Positions 32,112 through 43,032 of a stretch of 64,000 nt of DNA are shown here, piece after piece. The notes under the pieces are model-generated. The model saw only the letters and a list, made by a program, of their open reading frames with translations, searched no databases and was not told where the DNA came from. The DNA is taken from positions 62,001 through 126,000 of the forward strand of contig JABAYJ010000004.1 in NCBI GenBank assembly GCA_018609055.1, in the 5' to 3' direction. Positions within the stretch are counted from its first letter, which is position 1. Every line of letters starts with the position of its first letter. A program made the position numbers and the translations under genes. The stretch comes from Flavobacteriales bacterium (GTDB lineage Bacteria > Bacteroidota > Bacteroidia > Flavobacteriales_D > CAJJDF01).

Positions 32112-33293
32112 ATGTCAGACGTAAAATACAACCAAAGAGGAGTATCTGCATCCAAAGAAGATGTACATGCAGCAATAAAAAATATTGACAAAGGAGTATT
32201 TCCAAATGCCTTTTGTAAAGTTGTTCCTGATTATCTTGGGAATGATGAGGACTACTGTATCGTAATGCATGCAGATGGAGCAGGGACAAAATCTGCCTTA
32301 GCTTACATGTATTGGAAAGAAACTGGTGATGTTACTGTTTGGAAAGGAATTGCACAAGATGCACTAATAATGAATATTGATGATTTATTATGTATTGGAG
32401 CTACTGATAATATTTTACTTTCTTCTACAATTGGGAGAAATAAGAATTTAATAACTGGAGAAGTACTTTCTCAAATAATTAATGGAACTGAAGAATTACT
32501 TCAAGACCTGAAAAAGTGGGGAGTAAATATTTACTCTACAGGAGGAGAAACTGCTGATGTTGGTGATTTAGTTAGAACAATAATAGTTGATTCAACTGTT
32601 ACTTGCCGAATGAAAAAATCGGATGTAATTGAAAACAACATACAACCAGGAAATGTAATTGTTGGTTTAAGTTCATCAGGACAGGCAAATTACGAAACTG
32701 AATACAATGGAGGAATGGGAAGTAACGGATTAACTTCTGCTCGACATGATGTATTTAACAATTATTTAGTTGAAAAATATCCTGAGAGCTTTGATCCTAA
32801 AGTACCAAGTGATTTAGTTTATGTAGGAAGTAAAAAGTTAACAGACTCTGTAGAAGGAAGTCCAATAAATGCTGGAAAACTAGTCCTATCTCCTACTCGA
32901 ACTTATGCGCCAATTATTAAAAAAATATTGGATACACACAGAGGTCAGATAAATGGAATGATTCATTGCAGTGGTGGAGCACAAACCAAAGTATTGCACT
33001 TTTGTGATAACATTCATGTAGTTAAAGATAACATGTTCGAATTACCACCTTTATTTAAGCTTATACAAGCCGAATCCGGAACGACTTGGGAAGAAATGTA
33101 CAAAGTGTTTAACATGGGACACAGGATGGAACTATACGTTCCTGAGGAGATTGCACAATCTATTATTGATATCTCTACTTCTTTTGGAGTTGATGCGCAA
33201 ATAGTAGGAAGAGTTGAGGAATTCAATTCAAACGATAACTCAAAGCAACTGACTATACAATCAGAGTTTGGAGAATTTATTTACAATAAATAA
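32112..33293 (+). CDS. purM: AIR synthase family protein (phosphoribosylformylglycinamidine cyclo-ligase)
   Basis: MHADGAGTKSALAY, GIAQDALIMNIDDLLCIGA, STGGETADVGDLVRTI. Confidence 0.9.
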   Translation: MSDVKYNQRGVSASKEDVHAAIKNIDKGVFPNAFCKVVPDYLGNDEDYCIVMHADGAGTKSALAYMYWKETGDVTVWKGIAQDALIMNIDDLLCIGATDNILLSSTIGRNKNLITGEVLSQIINGTEELLQDLKKWGVNIYSTGGETADVGDLVRTIIVDSTVTCRMKKSDVIENNIQPGNVIVGLSSSGQANYETEYNGGMGSNGLTSARHDVFNNYLVEKYPESFDPKVPSDLVYVGSKKLTDSVEGSPINAGKLVLSPTRTYAPIIKKILDTHRGQINGMIHCSGGAQTKVLHFCDNIHVVKDNMFELPPLFKLIQAESGTTWEEMYKVFNMGHRMELYVPEEIAQSIIDISTSFGVDAQIVGRVEEFNSNDNSKQLTIQSEFGEFIYNK

Positions 33294-33302
33294 AACATAA
33301 GT

Positions 33303-34385
33303 ATGTCTAACATAATTGGAAAACTAGAATTAATAAAGGAAAGGTGGGAAGAGATTGGGAAGAAGATAATTGATCCTGAGATTATTTCTGACATGAAGCA
33401 GTATGTTAAGCTTACTAAGGAATATAGTGATTTGGAAGATGTAGTAAAAGCATTGGACAAATTAAAAAGCCTTAACTCTAACATTGAAGGAAACAGAGAC
33501 ATTATTAAAAATGAAACTGATCCTGATTTTGTTGAAATGGCAAAAGAGGAATTATCTGATTGTGAAAGCCAATTGGAAGTTTTAAATGAAGAAATTAAAC
33601 TTCTTTTAATACCTAAAGATCCTGAAGACTCTAAAAACGTAGTAGTTGAAATTAGAGCTGGAGCTGGAGGAGATGAAGCAAGTATATTTGCTGGTGATTT
33701 ACACAGAATGTACACTAAGTATGCTTCTACAAAAAAATGGCAAGTAGATATAGTTGATACTTCCGAAGGAACAAATGGAGGATATAAAGAAGTTATCTTT
33801 GAGATCTCTGGAGCGAATGTATATGGGGAAATGAAATATGAATCTGGAGTTCACAGGGTACAAAGAGTTCCACAAACAGAAACACAAGGAAGAGTTCATA
33901 CCTCTGCAGCCTCAGTAATCGTATTGCCAGAAGCAGAAGAATTTGATATAGAAATTAAAAAAGCAGATTTAAGAGTAGATTCTTATTGTTCATCAGGACC
34001 TGGAGGGCAATCGGTAAACACAACTTATTCTGCAATACGATTAACTCACTTGCCTACAGGAGTTGTAGCACAATGTCAGGATCAAAAATCTAAACTAAAA
34101 AATTACGACAAAGCACTTTCTGTACTTCGTTCAAGAGTATATGAAATTGAGCTTCAAAAAAAATTAGCCAATGATGCTTCTACCCGTAAATCTTTAGTTT
34201 CATCAAGTGATAGATCTGCAAAAATAAGGACTTACAACTACGCTCAAGGTAGAGTTACAGATCACAGAATTAATTTAACACTATACAATCTTTCAAATAT
34301 TATTGACGGAGATATTTCTGATATTTCTGAAGCTTTGAAAATGGCTGATATGGCAGAAAGAATGCAAGAAGGAGCTGAAGCTTAA
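33303..34385 (+). CDS. prfA: Peptide chain release factor 1
   Basis: [18 protein letters not shown] and GGQ motif [27 protein letters not shown]. Confidence 0.97.
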   Translation: MSNIIGKLELIKERWEEIGKKIIDPEIISDMKQYVKLTKEYSDLEDVVKALDKLKSLNSNIEGNRDIIKNETDPDFVEMAKEELSDCESQLEVLNEEIKLLLIPKDPEDSKNVVVEIRAGAGGDEASIFAGDLHRMYTKYASTKKWQVDIVDTSEGTNGGYKEVIFEISGANVYGEMKYESGVHRVQRVPQTETQGRVHTSAASVIVLPEAEEFDIEIKKADLRVDSYCSSGPGGQSVNTTYSAIRLTHLPTGVVAQCQDQKSKLKNYDKALSVLRSRVYEIELQKKLANDASTRKSLVSSSDRSAKIRTYNYAQGRVTDHRINLTLYNLSNIIDGDISDISEALKMADMAERMQEGAEA

Positions 34386-34395
34386 AAAATCCAGA

Positions 34396-35202
34396 ATGAA
34401 CTACCCAGAATTAGTTAACCAAATCAAAAAGAAAAAATCCTTCCTCTGTGTAGGATTAGACACTGATTTGAATAAAATTCCTAAACATTTATTAGATACA
34501 GAGGATCCTATTTTTGAATTTAATAAGCAAATCATTGATGCAACAAAGGATTTTTGTGTTGCCTACAAACCAAATATTGCATTTTACGAAATGCTTGGAA
34601 CAAAAGGTTGGGATAGCTTACAAAAAACAATTGATTACATCCCAAATGATATTTTCACCATTGCTGATGCAAAAAGAGGAGACATTGGTAATACAAGTTT
34701 GTACTATGCAAATACTTTTTTCGACACTTATGATTTTGACTCAGTAACAGTTGCCCCTTATATGGGAAGCGATTCGGTTACACCCTATTTACAACACAAA
34801 GATAAATGGGCAATCGTTTTGGCATTAACTTCTAATAAGGGTGCTGATGATTTTGAATTACAAAAATTAGAATCTGGCGAATATGTTTTTGAAAAAGTAC
34901 TTTCCACTTCTAAAGAATGGGGAAGCGAAAAAAACATGATGTATGTTGTTGGTGCAACTCGTCCAGAAATGTTAGCTGAAATAAGAAAAATTGTTCCTAA
35001 TCACTTTCTTTTAGTTCCGGGTGTTGGAGCACAAGGAGGAAGCTTAACCCAAGTGGTAAAGTATGGAATGACTAAAGATGTCGGTTTATTAGTTAATTCT
35101 TCAAGAGGAATTATCTATGCAGGTAACGGAGAAGATTTTGCTCAAAAAGCAGGAGAGAAAGCCAAGTCTATTCAAGAAGAAATGGCAAGTTTAATGTCTT
35201 AA
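34396..35202 (+). CDS. pyrF: Orotidine 5'-phosphate decarboxylase
   Basis: [39 protein letters not shown]. Confidence 0.97.
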   Translation: MNYPELVNQIKKKKSFLCVGLDTDLNKIPKHLLDTEDPIFEFNKQIIDATKDFCVAYKPNIAFYEMLGTKGWDSLQKTIDYIPNDIFTIADAKRGDIGNTSLYYANTFFDTYDFDSVTVAPYMGSDSVTPYLQHKDKWAIVLALTSNKGADDFELQKLESGEYVFEKVLSTSKEWGSEKNMMYVVGATRPEMLAEIRKIVPNHFLLVPGVGAQGGSLTQVVKYGMTKDVGLLVNSSRGIIYAGNGEDFAQKAGEKAKSIQEEMASLMS

Positions 35203-35212
35203 AAAAAGTGTT

Positions 35213-36388
35213 ATGAATATTATTTTATTTGATGGAATCTATCACAAAAATTTACTCCCTCTTACTTATACTCGTCCAGTTTGTGAGTTAAGAATAGGAA
35301 TTTTAACCATTAAAGAAAAGTGGGAACATTACATTGAGAATCCTATTCAGGTTAAAACTCAGGACTACTTGTCTAAAAAATTTGGTTCTGCAACCGAAGA
35401 AAATTCAATTGGAATTAATGGTTCTATATTGCCTTCTGATGATTTAATGAGTAGTTTATTAGATTTGAAAAACAAGCAAATTCTTACTTCAAAAGGAAAA
35501 GTAATAGCTATAAATCCTTTACCTCTTAATTCAGAAAACATTGAAGAGGCATTGAGCGAATACAAAATGGTGGAAACCAAAGCTACTTTCCTTCAAGTGG
35601 AGAATGTTTGGGATTTATTCAAACTAAATGATGAAGCTATAAGAGCAGATATTGAATTGATAAAATCTGAAAAAACATTTGTAGAAGCTTCTTCTACTAA
35701 TCAAATTCTTGGAGAAGACATTTACATAGAAGAAGGTGCAAAAGTTGAATGCGCGATTCTAAATACAACCTCTGGGCCAATTTACATAGCTAAAGGAGCT
35801 GAAGTTATGGAAGGAAGTATCCTAAGAGGACCAATTGCCGTTTGTGAAAACGGAGTAGTAAAAATGGGAGCAAAAATATATGGAGCAACCACTATTGGAC
35901 CTTATTCTAAAGTGGGAGGTGAAGTTAATAATTGTATGATTCAAGGCTACTCCAACAAAGGACATGATGGATTTTTAGGAAATGCTGTACTTGGAGAATG
36001 GTGTAATTTGGGAGCAGATACTAATAACTCTAATCTTAAAAATAATTACCAATCTGTTGATATTTACAATTATAACGAAGAAAAATACGTAGATACAGAA
36101 TTGCAATTTTGTGGATTAATAATGGGAGACCATTCAAAATCTGCAATTAACACTATGTTCAATACAGGAACTGTAATTGGTGTTAGTGCAAATATCTATG
36201 GAGCAGATTTCCCGTCTAAGTTTATTCCATCATACTCTTGGGGAGGAAGAAAACCTCTAGAATACAAATTTGACAAAGCAATGGACACTGCTAAAAGAGT
36301 GATGGACAGAAGAAGTATAGCACTTACTGAAAATGACTTAGAAATTCTTAAGCATGTATATGACGAAAGTCAAAAATTCAGAAAATAG
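35213..36388 (+). CDS. Sugar nucleotidyltransferase-like/left-handed beta-helix acyltransferase (GlmU-like)
   Basis: MNIILFDGIYHKNLLPLTYTRPVCELRIG; hexapeptide-like region GVVKMGAKIYGATTIGPYSKVGGEV. Confidence 0.85.
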   Translation: MNIILFDGIYHKNLLPLTYTRPVCELRIGILTIKEKWEHYIENPIQVKTQDYLSKKFGSATEENSIGINGSILPSDDLMSSLLDLKNKQILTSKGKVIAINPLPLNSENIEEALSEYKMVETKATFLQVENVWDLFKLNDEAIRADIELIKSEKTFVEASSTNQILGEDIYIEEGAKVECAILNTTSGPIYIAKGAEVMEGSILRGPIAVCENGVVKMGAKIYGATTIGPYSKVGGEVNNCMIQGYSNKGHDGFLGNAVLGEWCNLGADTNNSNLKNNYQSVDIYNYNEEKYVDTELQFCGLIMGDHSKSAINTMFNTGTVIGVSANIYGADFPSKFIPSYSWGGRKPLEYKFDKAMDTAKRVMDRRSIALTENDLEILKHVYDESQKFRK

Positions 36389-36411
36389 ACATTAGATTAA
36401 ATCACAATCAG

Positions 36412-37722
36412 ATGAAATTCAAGACTTTATTTCTTTCAATAGCTTTATTTCTGATTTGGTCAAACAATTTTAGTCAAGACTTTACTTCCAATTTGGAGCC
36501 ATTAGCACCAATGAAAACTTCAAATAATGCAGTTTCTGGAGGTTTACTTAATGGAATTCCTCACGTTTATTCTTTTGGTGGAATTGACACTACTAAATCA
36601 TTTAGCGGAATACATTTAAAATCATTTAGATACAATACTCAAACTCAAATTTGGGATACTATTCCTGATTTACCAGATACAAGAGGAAAAGTAGCAGCCG
36701 GAGCAAGTACCATAGACAGTATTATTTACATTATTGGAGGATATTATGTATTTCAAAATGGATCAGAAATTTCTTCTGATGATATCCATAGATTTAACAT
36801 AAACACGAACAGCTATTTATCTGATGGAGCAACTATTCCAGTATCCACAGATGATCATGTGCAAGCAGTTTGGAATGATAGTTTGATTTATGTAATTACT
36901 GGCTGGAGTAACTCAGGAAATATACCAAACGTACAAATTTACAATCCTAAAACCGATACTTGGAGTACTGGAAACCCAGTTCCAAACAACAATCGATTTA
37001 AATCTTTTGGTGCATCAGGAACAATAGTAGGCAATACCATTTACTATTATGGAGGATCTTCTAGTGGCTTTGGCTTCCCTATTCAAAATATACTGAGAGT
37101 TGGAGTAATAAATCCTCAGAACCCAACACAGATTACTTGGAGAGACTCTACAATTAATCCTTCCACTGCATGTTATCGCTCAGCTTGTATAGGGAATTCA
37201 AGAGGAATAAACTGGCTTGGTGGATCAGAAGTTACTTATAACTACAATGGAATAGCGTATAATGGATCAGGTGGAGTTTCTGCAACTAATAGAAATATTT
37301 ATTACAACACATCAGACTCTACATTGAGCTATAAATTTATTTATGGAGATTCTTTACCAATGGATTTAAGAGGAATTGCAGATTTTGGAAACACCAAATA
37401 TATTGTTGGAGGAATGATAGGCAATCAAGAAGTGACAAATAAAGTATGGAAATTGGAATATGTAACTGTTTCTTTAGAAGAAAAAACTCTATTAGATGTA
37501 TCTATTTATCCTAATCCTGTTGCAAACTTTGTGACACTTGAAACCTCGAACTCTGCAATTAAAAATGTTTCCCTCTATTCTAAAGAAGGAAAATTAATAG
37601 CCGAATATTCAATAAATAATACTAAAACTGAGATTGACCTGACTAATTTATCAAGTGGAATTTACTTGCTGAGAATACAAACTGGCACTAATTCAGTTAC
37701 AAAAAAGATTATTAAACAATAA
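36412..37722 (+). CDS. Kelch-repeat secreted protein with type IX secretion C-terminal sorting domain
   Basis: Kelch repeats (HVYSFGGIDTT, IIYIIGGYYVF) and C-terminal VSIYPNPVANFVTLE...SSGIYLLRIQTGTNSVTKKIIKQ. Confidence 0.9.
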   Translation: MKFKTLFLSIALFLIWSNNFSQDFTSNLEPLAPMKTSNNAVSGGLLNGIPHVYSFGGIDTTKSFSGIHLKSFRYNTQTQIWDTIPDLPDTRGKVAAGASTIDSIIYIIGGYYVFQNGSEISSDDIHRFNINTNSYLSDGATIPVSTDDHVQAVWNDSLIYVITGWSNSGNIPNVQIYNPKTDTWSTGNPVPNNNRFKSFGASGTIVGNTIYYYGGSSSGFGFPIQNILRVGVINPQNPTQITWRDSTINPSTACYRSACIGNSRGINWLGGSEVTYNYNGIAYNGSGGVSATNRNIYYNTSDSTLSYKFIYGDSLPMDLRGIADFGNTKYIVGGMIGNQEVTNKVWKLEYVTVSLEEKTLLDVSIYPNPVANFVTLETSNSAIKNVSLYSKEGKLIAEYSINNTKTEIDLTNLSSGIYLLRIQTGTNSVTKKIIKQ

Positions 37723-37769
37723 ATGGTTCAAAAAATAGCTTAAAAAGAGTAGGATAAATAAATAATTTA

Positions 37770-37777
37770 TATATTTG
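37770..37777 (+). promoter_or_regulatory. Bacteroidetes -7 element TATATTTG
   Basis: Exact TAnnTTTG match 24 bp before ATG of a short ORF. Confidence 0.6.
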
Positions 37778-37801
37778 CAATCCGATAAAAAAACAAGCAT
37801 T

Positions 37802-37921
37802 ATGAAAATTAGAGTAGCAAAGAAAATAGTTAAGAATCAAGAAAACTTAAACTATAACAAAGGACAAGTAGAAAAAGCAGTAAAAGTTGTAGCTAAATAC
37901 AGCAAGAACGCTCCAAAATAA
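37802..37921 (+). CDS. 39-aa highly basic small protein (MKIRVAKKIVKNQENLNYNKGQVEKAVKVVAKYSKNAPK)
   Basis: ATG-to-TAA ORF bracketed by its own TATATTTG promoter and a strong terminator; absent from the supplied track because of length. Confidence 0.7.
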   Translation: MKIRVAKKIVKNQENLNYNKGQVEKAVKVVAKYSKNAPK

Positions 37922-37940
37922 TTAGTTCGTTTCGAACAAG

Positions 37941-37977
37941 AAAAAAGCCATTAACTATAAGTTAATGGCTTTTTTTA
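37941..37977 (+). terminator. Intrinsic terminator downstream of short ORF
   Basis: AAAAAAGCCATTAAC-TATAA-GTTAATGGCTTTTTTT. Confidence 0.9.
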
Positions 37978-38627
37978 TGCACAATAATTTTAAATTTTTG
38001 GGTAATCAGAAACTGGTTTAAACAAACCATAAAGAAACATACCAACTCCACACACACAGCAAAGAAAAAAGCATAAACAGAAAGCCTTATCTCCATTTTT
38101 CTATAAGGTGCAAACTCAAGTAGAAGAAAGAAAATACCTCCTAATAATAGAAGAAAAAAACCACTTACAACAATAGATTTTTTAACTCTTCTTTCTCGAC
38201 TATTTAAATTATCGTAAAATGAAATAATCCATTTTTTTATAAGGCTTCTAGAGATTCTACTATTTTGATATTGATCAATAATATTTTTGATAGGCTCTTC
38301 AAAATTAAGCTTCGCAATAACTTCTTCCCTTATAGCTCTAGTATACTTTTCTTCTACAATTGGCTGAACATTTTTAATAAAATGAGCAGGTACTTTTTCT
38401 TTAAGTAAAGCATCAATATCTTTTGTACTATCCTTCTTAAGGATTAATACAATTTCTTTGGTGTAAGCTTTTACGAGAGTACTAAAGGATTTATTAACTA
38501 TTGCATCTGCTGTTACTAAACCAATATTTTCGCTTCTCAGCTCAAACACAGCCTCTTCTTTGCGAAGTCCATTTTCCATCCAAGAGATTACCTCTTCAGT
38601 CTTAGTATTTAGATACTGCGGAGTCAT
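37962..38627 (-). CDS. Hypothetical membrane protein
   Basis: Two C-terminal hydrophobic segments; stop lies in the shared terminator hairpin. Confidence 0.7.
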   Translation of the reverse strand: MTPQYLNTKTEEVISWMENGLRKEEAVFELRSENIGLVTADAIVNKSFSTLVKAYTKEIVLILKKDSTKDIDALLKEKVPAHFIKNVQPIVEEKYTRAIREEVIAKLNFEEPIKNIIDQYQNSRISRSLIKKWIISFYDNLNSRERRVKKSIVVSGFFLLLLGGIFFLLLEFAPYRKMEIRLSVYAFFFAVCVELVCFFMVCLNQFLITQKFKIIVHKKSH

Positions 38628-38631
38628 TAAT

Positions 38632-39819
38632 TTATATCACTCCCAACTTCTTCCCTACTTTAGTAAACGCTTCAATCGCTTTATCCAAATGTTCCATTTC
38701 ATGTCCTGCAGATATCTGAACTCTTATTCTTGCAGCTCCCTTTGGCACAACTGGATAATAGAATCCAATTACATAAATTCCTTCTTCAAGTAATTCATTA
38801 CTAAAATCTTGTGATAGCTTAGCATCATACAACATAATAGGAATAATTGGCGAATCACCTTCTTTAATATCGAATCCTGCTGCTTTTATTTTAGCTTTAA
38901 AATAATCTTTATTCGATTCTAATTTGTCTCTTAAATCAGTACTTTTTGATAAAATTTCGAATACTTTATTGGATGCACCAACTATTGCTGGAGCCAATGA
39001 ATTAGAAAATAAATAAGGACGAGATCTTTGTCTCAACATATCTATAATTTCTTTTTTACCAGTTGTGTATCCTCCCATTGCACCACCAAGAGCTTTCCCT
39101 AAAGTTCCAGTTACAATATCTACTTTATCCATCACACCAAAGTGTTCTGGCACTCCTCTTCCTGTTTTTCCAATAAACCCTGCTGAGTGACATTCATCTG
39201 TCATTACCAATGCATCATATTTATCAGCCAAAGCACAAATCTCATCCATTTTTGCTAAATCACCATCCATAGAGAAAACTCCATCCGTTACAATAATTCT
39301 GTGTCTTTGTTCCTGAGCCTTAATCAATTGCTCTTCCAAATCAGCCATGTCAGAGTGAGCGTATCTGTATCTAGCAGCTTTACATAATCTTACTCCATCA
39401 ATAATAGATGCATGATTCAAAGCATCAGAAATAATAGCATCTTCTTTACCAAAAAGAGGTTCAAAAACACCTCCATTTGCATCAAAAGCTGCAGCATATA
39501 AAATAGTATCTTCTGTTCCGTAAAAATCAGAAATGTTCTTCTCCAATTCTTTATGAATGTCTTGAGTTCCACAAATAAAACGAACAGATGACATCCCAAA
39601 TCCATGCGAATCTAAAGTATCTTTTGCTGCTTTTATCACATCAGGGTGAGAAGACAAACCAAGGTAATTGTTTGCACAAAAGTTTAGCACATTATCACCC
39701 GTACTTACTTCAATCTCTGCAGATTGAGGGTTTACAATAACTCTTTCTGATTTATATAAACCAGCATTTTTTATTTCCTCCAATTCTGTTTGAAGGTGAT
39801 CTTTTAATTTTCCGTACAT
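38632..39819 (-). CDS. kbl: Glycine C-acetyltransferase (2-amino-3-ketobutyrate CoA ligase)
   Basis: [58 protein letters not shown]. Confidence 0.96.
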   Translation of the reverse strand: MYGKLKDHLQTELEEIKNAGLYKSERVIVNPQSAEIEVSTGDNVLNFCANNYLGLSSHPDVIKAAKDTLDSHGFGMSSVRFICGTQDIHKELEKNISDFYGTEDTILYAAAFDANGGVFEPLFGKEDAIISDALNHASIIDGVRLCKAARYRYAHSDMADLEEQLIKAQEQRHRIIVTDGVFSMDGDLAKMDEICALADKYDALVMTDECHSAGFIGKTGRGVPEHFGVMDKVDIVTGTLGKALGGAMGGYTTGKKEIIDMLRQRSRPYLFSNSLAPAIVGASNKVFEILSKSTDLRDKLESNKDYFKAKIKAAGFDIKEGDSPIIPIMLYDAKLSQDFSNELLEEGIYVIGFYYPVVPKGAARIRVQISAGHEMEHLDKAIEAFTKVGKKLGVI

Positions 39820-39824
39820 AATTT

Positions 39825-40343
39825 TTATTTAAAGGTTACTGGAATTACCATTCTTACTTTTACTTTATTTCCGTTAATTATTCCTGGTGTCCAAGGTGAT
39901 GATTTTTTAAGAGCAGTTACAGCCTGCGAATCAAGTGATGAAGAAACACTTCTTACAGGTTTCATTCTCGATAACTCACCATTTTCAAACACAATCATTT
40001 CCACATAAACAGTTTGTCCATTTCCATTAGCTCCCATATCAGCTAAAGTCACATCCAAAAACTCATTTATAGATTGTTCTCCTGAATAAGCAGGCATTAT
40101 TTCTGCTGAATTTACAATTACTTCACTCTGTAAATCTAATTCATCAGGATTATTTTCTAATTCTTGAACTCTACCTAATAAGAAATCTACTTCAAGCTCC
40201 TTGTCTTTTTTCAATTGTGTCAATTCACTTACTTGAGTTATTAAGTCTTTATTTTTTGTAGATAAATCAGACACTTGCTTTTTTAACCCACAACTAGACA
40301 AACCTATTGCTAGCATTATAAAAACGATAAATTTTAGTTTCAT
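39825..40343 (-). CDS. Lipoprotein with coiled coil and TonB C-terminal domain
   Basis: From ATG at 40343: [35 protein letters not shown]...; TonB_C-like end [22 protein letters not shown]. Track start 40481 runs into the TPP riboswitch and is rejected. Confidence 0.8.
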   Translation of the reverse strand: MKLKFIVFIMLAIGLSSCGLKKQVSDLSTKNKDLITQVSELTQLKKDKELEVDFLLGRVQELENNPDELDLQSEVIVNSAEIMPAYSGEQSINEFLDVTLADMGANGNGQTVYVEMIVFENGELSRMKPVRSVSSSLDSQAVTALKKSSPWTPGIINGNKVKVRMVIPVTFK

Positions 40344-40402
40344 AGAAAGTTTAATTTTGTTCAAATCAAAGATATAATTTTTATCATTAACTAAAAATAA
40401 TA

Positions 40403-40410
40403 TACCTTTG
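40403..40410 (+). promoter_or_regulatory. Bacteroidetes -7 element TACCTTTG preceding TPP riboswitch
   Basis: TAnnTTTG match just upstream of aptamer. Confidence 0.6.
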
Positions 40411-40416
40411 TCCCAA

Positions 40417-40495
40417 CTAAGGGGTGCCCATTTTTTTTTCGGGCTGAGATTATACCCATCGAACCTGCTATGGTAATTCATAGAAGGGATTTTAA
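40417..40495 (+). ncRNA. TPP (THI-box) riboswitch aptamer
   Basis: GGGGTGCCC...GGGCTGAGATTATACCCATCGAACCTGCTATGGTAATTCATAGAAGGGA matches the THI-box consensus (CTGAGA, ACCC, GAACCTG, GGTAAT, GAAGGGA). Confidence 0.95.
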
Positions 40496-40568
40496 AGGTA
40501 AGTTATGCTTACCCGTTAAATTAGGTGCACCTCTTGGAAATTTAATTAAATTATTTTAAACCAATTCC

Positions 40569-43010
40569 ATGAGAAAAATTACCCTAATTTTCACCACAAT
40601 TTTACTTTCAGTAATCTCTTACTCCCAATTCAAAATTTCGGGAACAGTTTACAATCAAGAAAAAGAACCTCTTCCTTGGGCAACAATCCAATTAGAGAAT
40701 TCTAAATATGTAGCAACAACTAACGGAGATGGTTACTTTGAATTTACTAATCTAAAACCTGGTACTTACAATCTTAACTATCAATATGTAGGTTACAAAC
40801 CGTTAAGATATGGAGTAATATTAAAAGACAAAGACATGCCTGCATCTGTAACATTATCAAGAAAAAGATCAATGATAAACGAAGTTACAGTGAGTAGTTC
40901 AAGAATAGAAGAAAACACTCCAACTACTTACACAACAATTACAAAAAAAGAAATTGAAAAAAACAATTTAGGTCAAGACATCCCTTACTTGCTTCAACAA
41001 TCTCCATCTATGGTTGTAACATCTGATGCAGGTGCAGGAATTGGTTACACCTATATGAGAATTAGAGGAACTGATGCTTCAAGGATTAATGTAACTATTA
41101 ACGGAATTCCAGTAAATGATGCTGAATCTCACGGAGTGTTTTTTGTAAATATGCCCGATTTTGCCTCATCAATCGAAAGTGTAGATATTCAAAGAGGTGC
41201 AGGTACTTCAACAAATGGAGTTGGTGCTTTTGGAGCATCAGTAAACTTATATACCGATTTCCGAAGCGAAAATCCTTATGCAGAAGTAAACAATTCTATC
41301 GGTTCTTTTGGAACAATAAGAAACACAGTGAAGTTTGGAACGGGAATTATTAATAGAAAGTTTTCATTTGAAGGAAGATTATCTAATATTCAATCGGATG
41401 GTTTTGTAGATAGAGCCTCTTCTGATTTACAATCTTATTTCTTTTCTGGGCAATATGCTTCAGGTAAAAACAACATGAAATTCATTACTTTTTCTGGTAA
41501 AGAAGTGACTTATCAAGCTTGGGGAGGTATTCCTAGAGATTCATTGGAAACTAACAGAACTTACAATACCTACACTTATGAGAACGAAGTAGATAATTAC
41601 CAGCAAACTCATTACCAGCTGTTTTACGACAGAAAAATAAACAGTAAATTGTTTTTAAATACAGCTTTACATTATACCAAAGGACAAGGATACTTTGAGC
41701 AATTTAAGGGTGCAGAAGATATGGCTGATTATGGAATTGACCCAATAGTAAAATATATTAATGACAGTACAAATGTAACTATCACTACTACCGATTTAAT
41801 AAGAAGAAGATGGTTAGATAATGATTATTACGGAGGAGTTTTTACTTTAAAATACACTCCAAACTCAAGAATAAAAACCATTCTTGGAGGTGGATATAAC
41901 ATTTATGATGGAGATCATTTTGGTGAAGTAATTTGGGCAAGATATTCAAACAACCTTGATATTAGAGACAGATATTATGAAAACAATGCTACCAAAACAG
42001 ACGGAAACATCTATTCTAAAACTAATATTCAAGTTTCAAAAAAAGTGAATACATTTTTGGACTTACAAGTGAGACAAATAAATTATAATTTTTTAGGGTT
42101 TGATAATGAAAAACAAAACGTACAACAAGATGCAAGTTTCTTGTTTTTTAATCCTAAAGTTGGAGCCTCTTATTCTGTTAACTCTAGTACAAAGTTTTAC
42201 ACACTACTTGCAGTTGCCAACAAAGAGCCGAACAGAGATGATATGACTGAATCCACTCCTACTTCCCAACCAGAGGCTGAAACTTTGTACGACCTAGAAC
42301 TAGGATTTAAAAGATCAAAATCTAAATATGCATTAAGCGTAAATGGATATTACATGCTGTACAAAAACCAATTGGTATCTACTGGAGCACTTAATGATGT
42401 GGGCGCATCTGTAAGAACAAACATTAAAGACTCCTACAGAATGGGAATTGAAATTGAAGGAGGGGTTCAAATCACTAAAGGACTAAAATGGAGTGGAAAC
42501 ATAACAATAAGTCAAAACAGAATCCAAAATTGGACAGAATATGTAGAAGCTTACGATTCCAATTTTGCTTATATTGGTGTAAGCGAAGGAATCGACTATG
42601 AAAATACGGCCTTAGCTTTTTCCCCTAGTATAATTGCAAGTAGTATAATTGAATTTTTTCCTTACAAACAATTTGATGGACCAAGAATGGCAAATAGAAT
42701 TGATAACCTAAGCATATCACTGATAAGTAAGTATGTTGGAGAGCAATTTGTCGATAACACAGGTAGTAGTGACAGAATGTTGGATGCATATTTTGTTCAT
42801 GATTTACGAATTAATTACGATATCAAATTCAGAACAGGATTGGATAAGATTACCATTTTTGGTTCTATTTATAACCTTACCAATCAATTGTATTCTGCCA
42901 ATGCATGGGTATATAGATATACTTTTGATGGAAGCGATCCAATAACTGACATGGGGTTTTATCCTCAAGCAACTACTAATCTATTAATTGGATTGAATTT
43001 GAAATTCTAA
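40569..43010 (+). CDS. TonB-dependent receptor, probable thiamine or thiamine-precursor uptake
   Basis: TBDR architecture (plug QQSPSMVVTSDAGAGIGYTYMRIRGTDASRINVTINGIPVND) and TPP riboswitch in its leader. Confidence 0.9.
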   Translation: MRKITLIFTTILLSVISYSQFKISGTVYNQEKEPLPWATIQLENSKYVATTNGDGYFEFTNLKPGTYNLNYQYVGYKPLRYGVILKDKDMPASVTLSRKRSMINEVTVSSSRIEENTPTTYTTITKKEIEKNNLGQDIPYLLQQSPSMVVTSDAGAGIGYTYMRIRGTDASRINVTINGIPVNDAESHGVFFVNMPDFASSIESVDIQRGAGTSTNGVGAFGASVNLYTDFRSENPYAEVNNSIGSFGTIRNTVKFGTGIINRKFSFEGRLSNIQSDGFVDRASSDLQSYFFSGQYASGKNNMKFITFSGKEVTYQAWGGIPRDSLETNRTYNTYTYENEVDNYQQTHYQLFYDRKINSKLFLNTALHYTKGQGYFEQFKGAEDMADYGIDPIVKYINDSTNVTITTTDLIRRRWLDNDYYGGVFTLKYTPNSRIKTILGGGYNIYDGDHFGEVIWARYSNNLDIRDRYYENNATKTDGNIYSKTNIQVSKKVNTFLDLQVRQINYNFLGFDNEKQNVQQDASFLFFNPKVGASYSVNSSTKFYTLLAVANKEPNRDDMTESTPTSQPEAETLYDLELGFKRSKSKYALSVNGYYMLYKNQLVSTGALNDVGASVRTNIKDSYRMGIEIEGGVQITKGLKWSGNITISQNRIQNWTEYVEAYDSNFAYIGVSEGIDYENTALAFSPSIIASSIIEFFPYKQFDGPRMANRIDNLSISLISKYVGEQFVDNTGSSDRMLDAYFVHDLRINYDIKFRTGLDKITIFGSIYNLTNQLYSANAWVYRYTFDGSDPITDMGFYPQATTNLLIGLNLKF

Positions 43011-43032
43011 GCATTTAAGGTACTTCATGTTG

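Noticed and set aside
38000-38030. TGGTTTAAACAAACCA-type short palindrome
   Set aside because: Lies in the coding sequence of 37962..38627; short, AT-rich and without promoter context.
40344-40481. N-terminal extension of the 39825..40481 ORF
   Set aside because: It runs antisense through the TPP aptamer and receptor promoter; the lipoprotein signal peptide begins at 40343.
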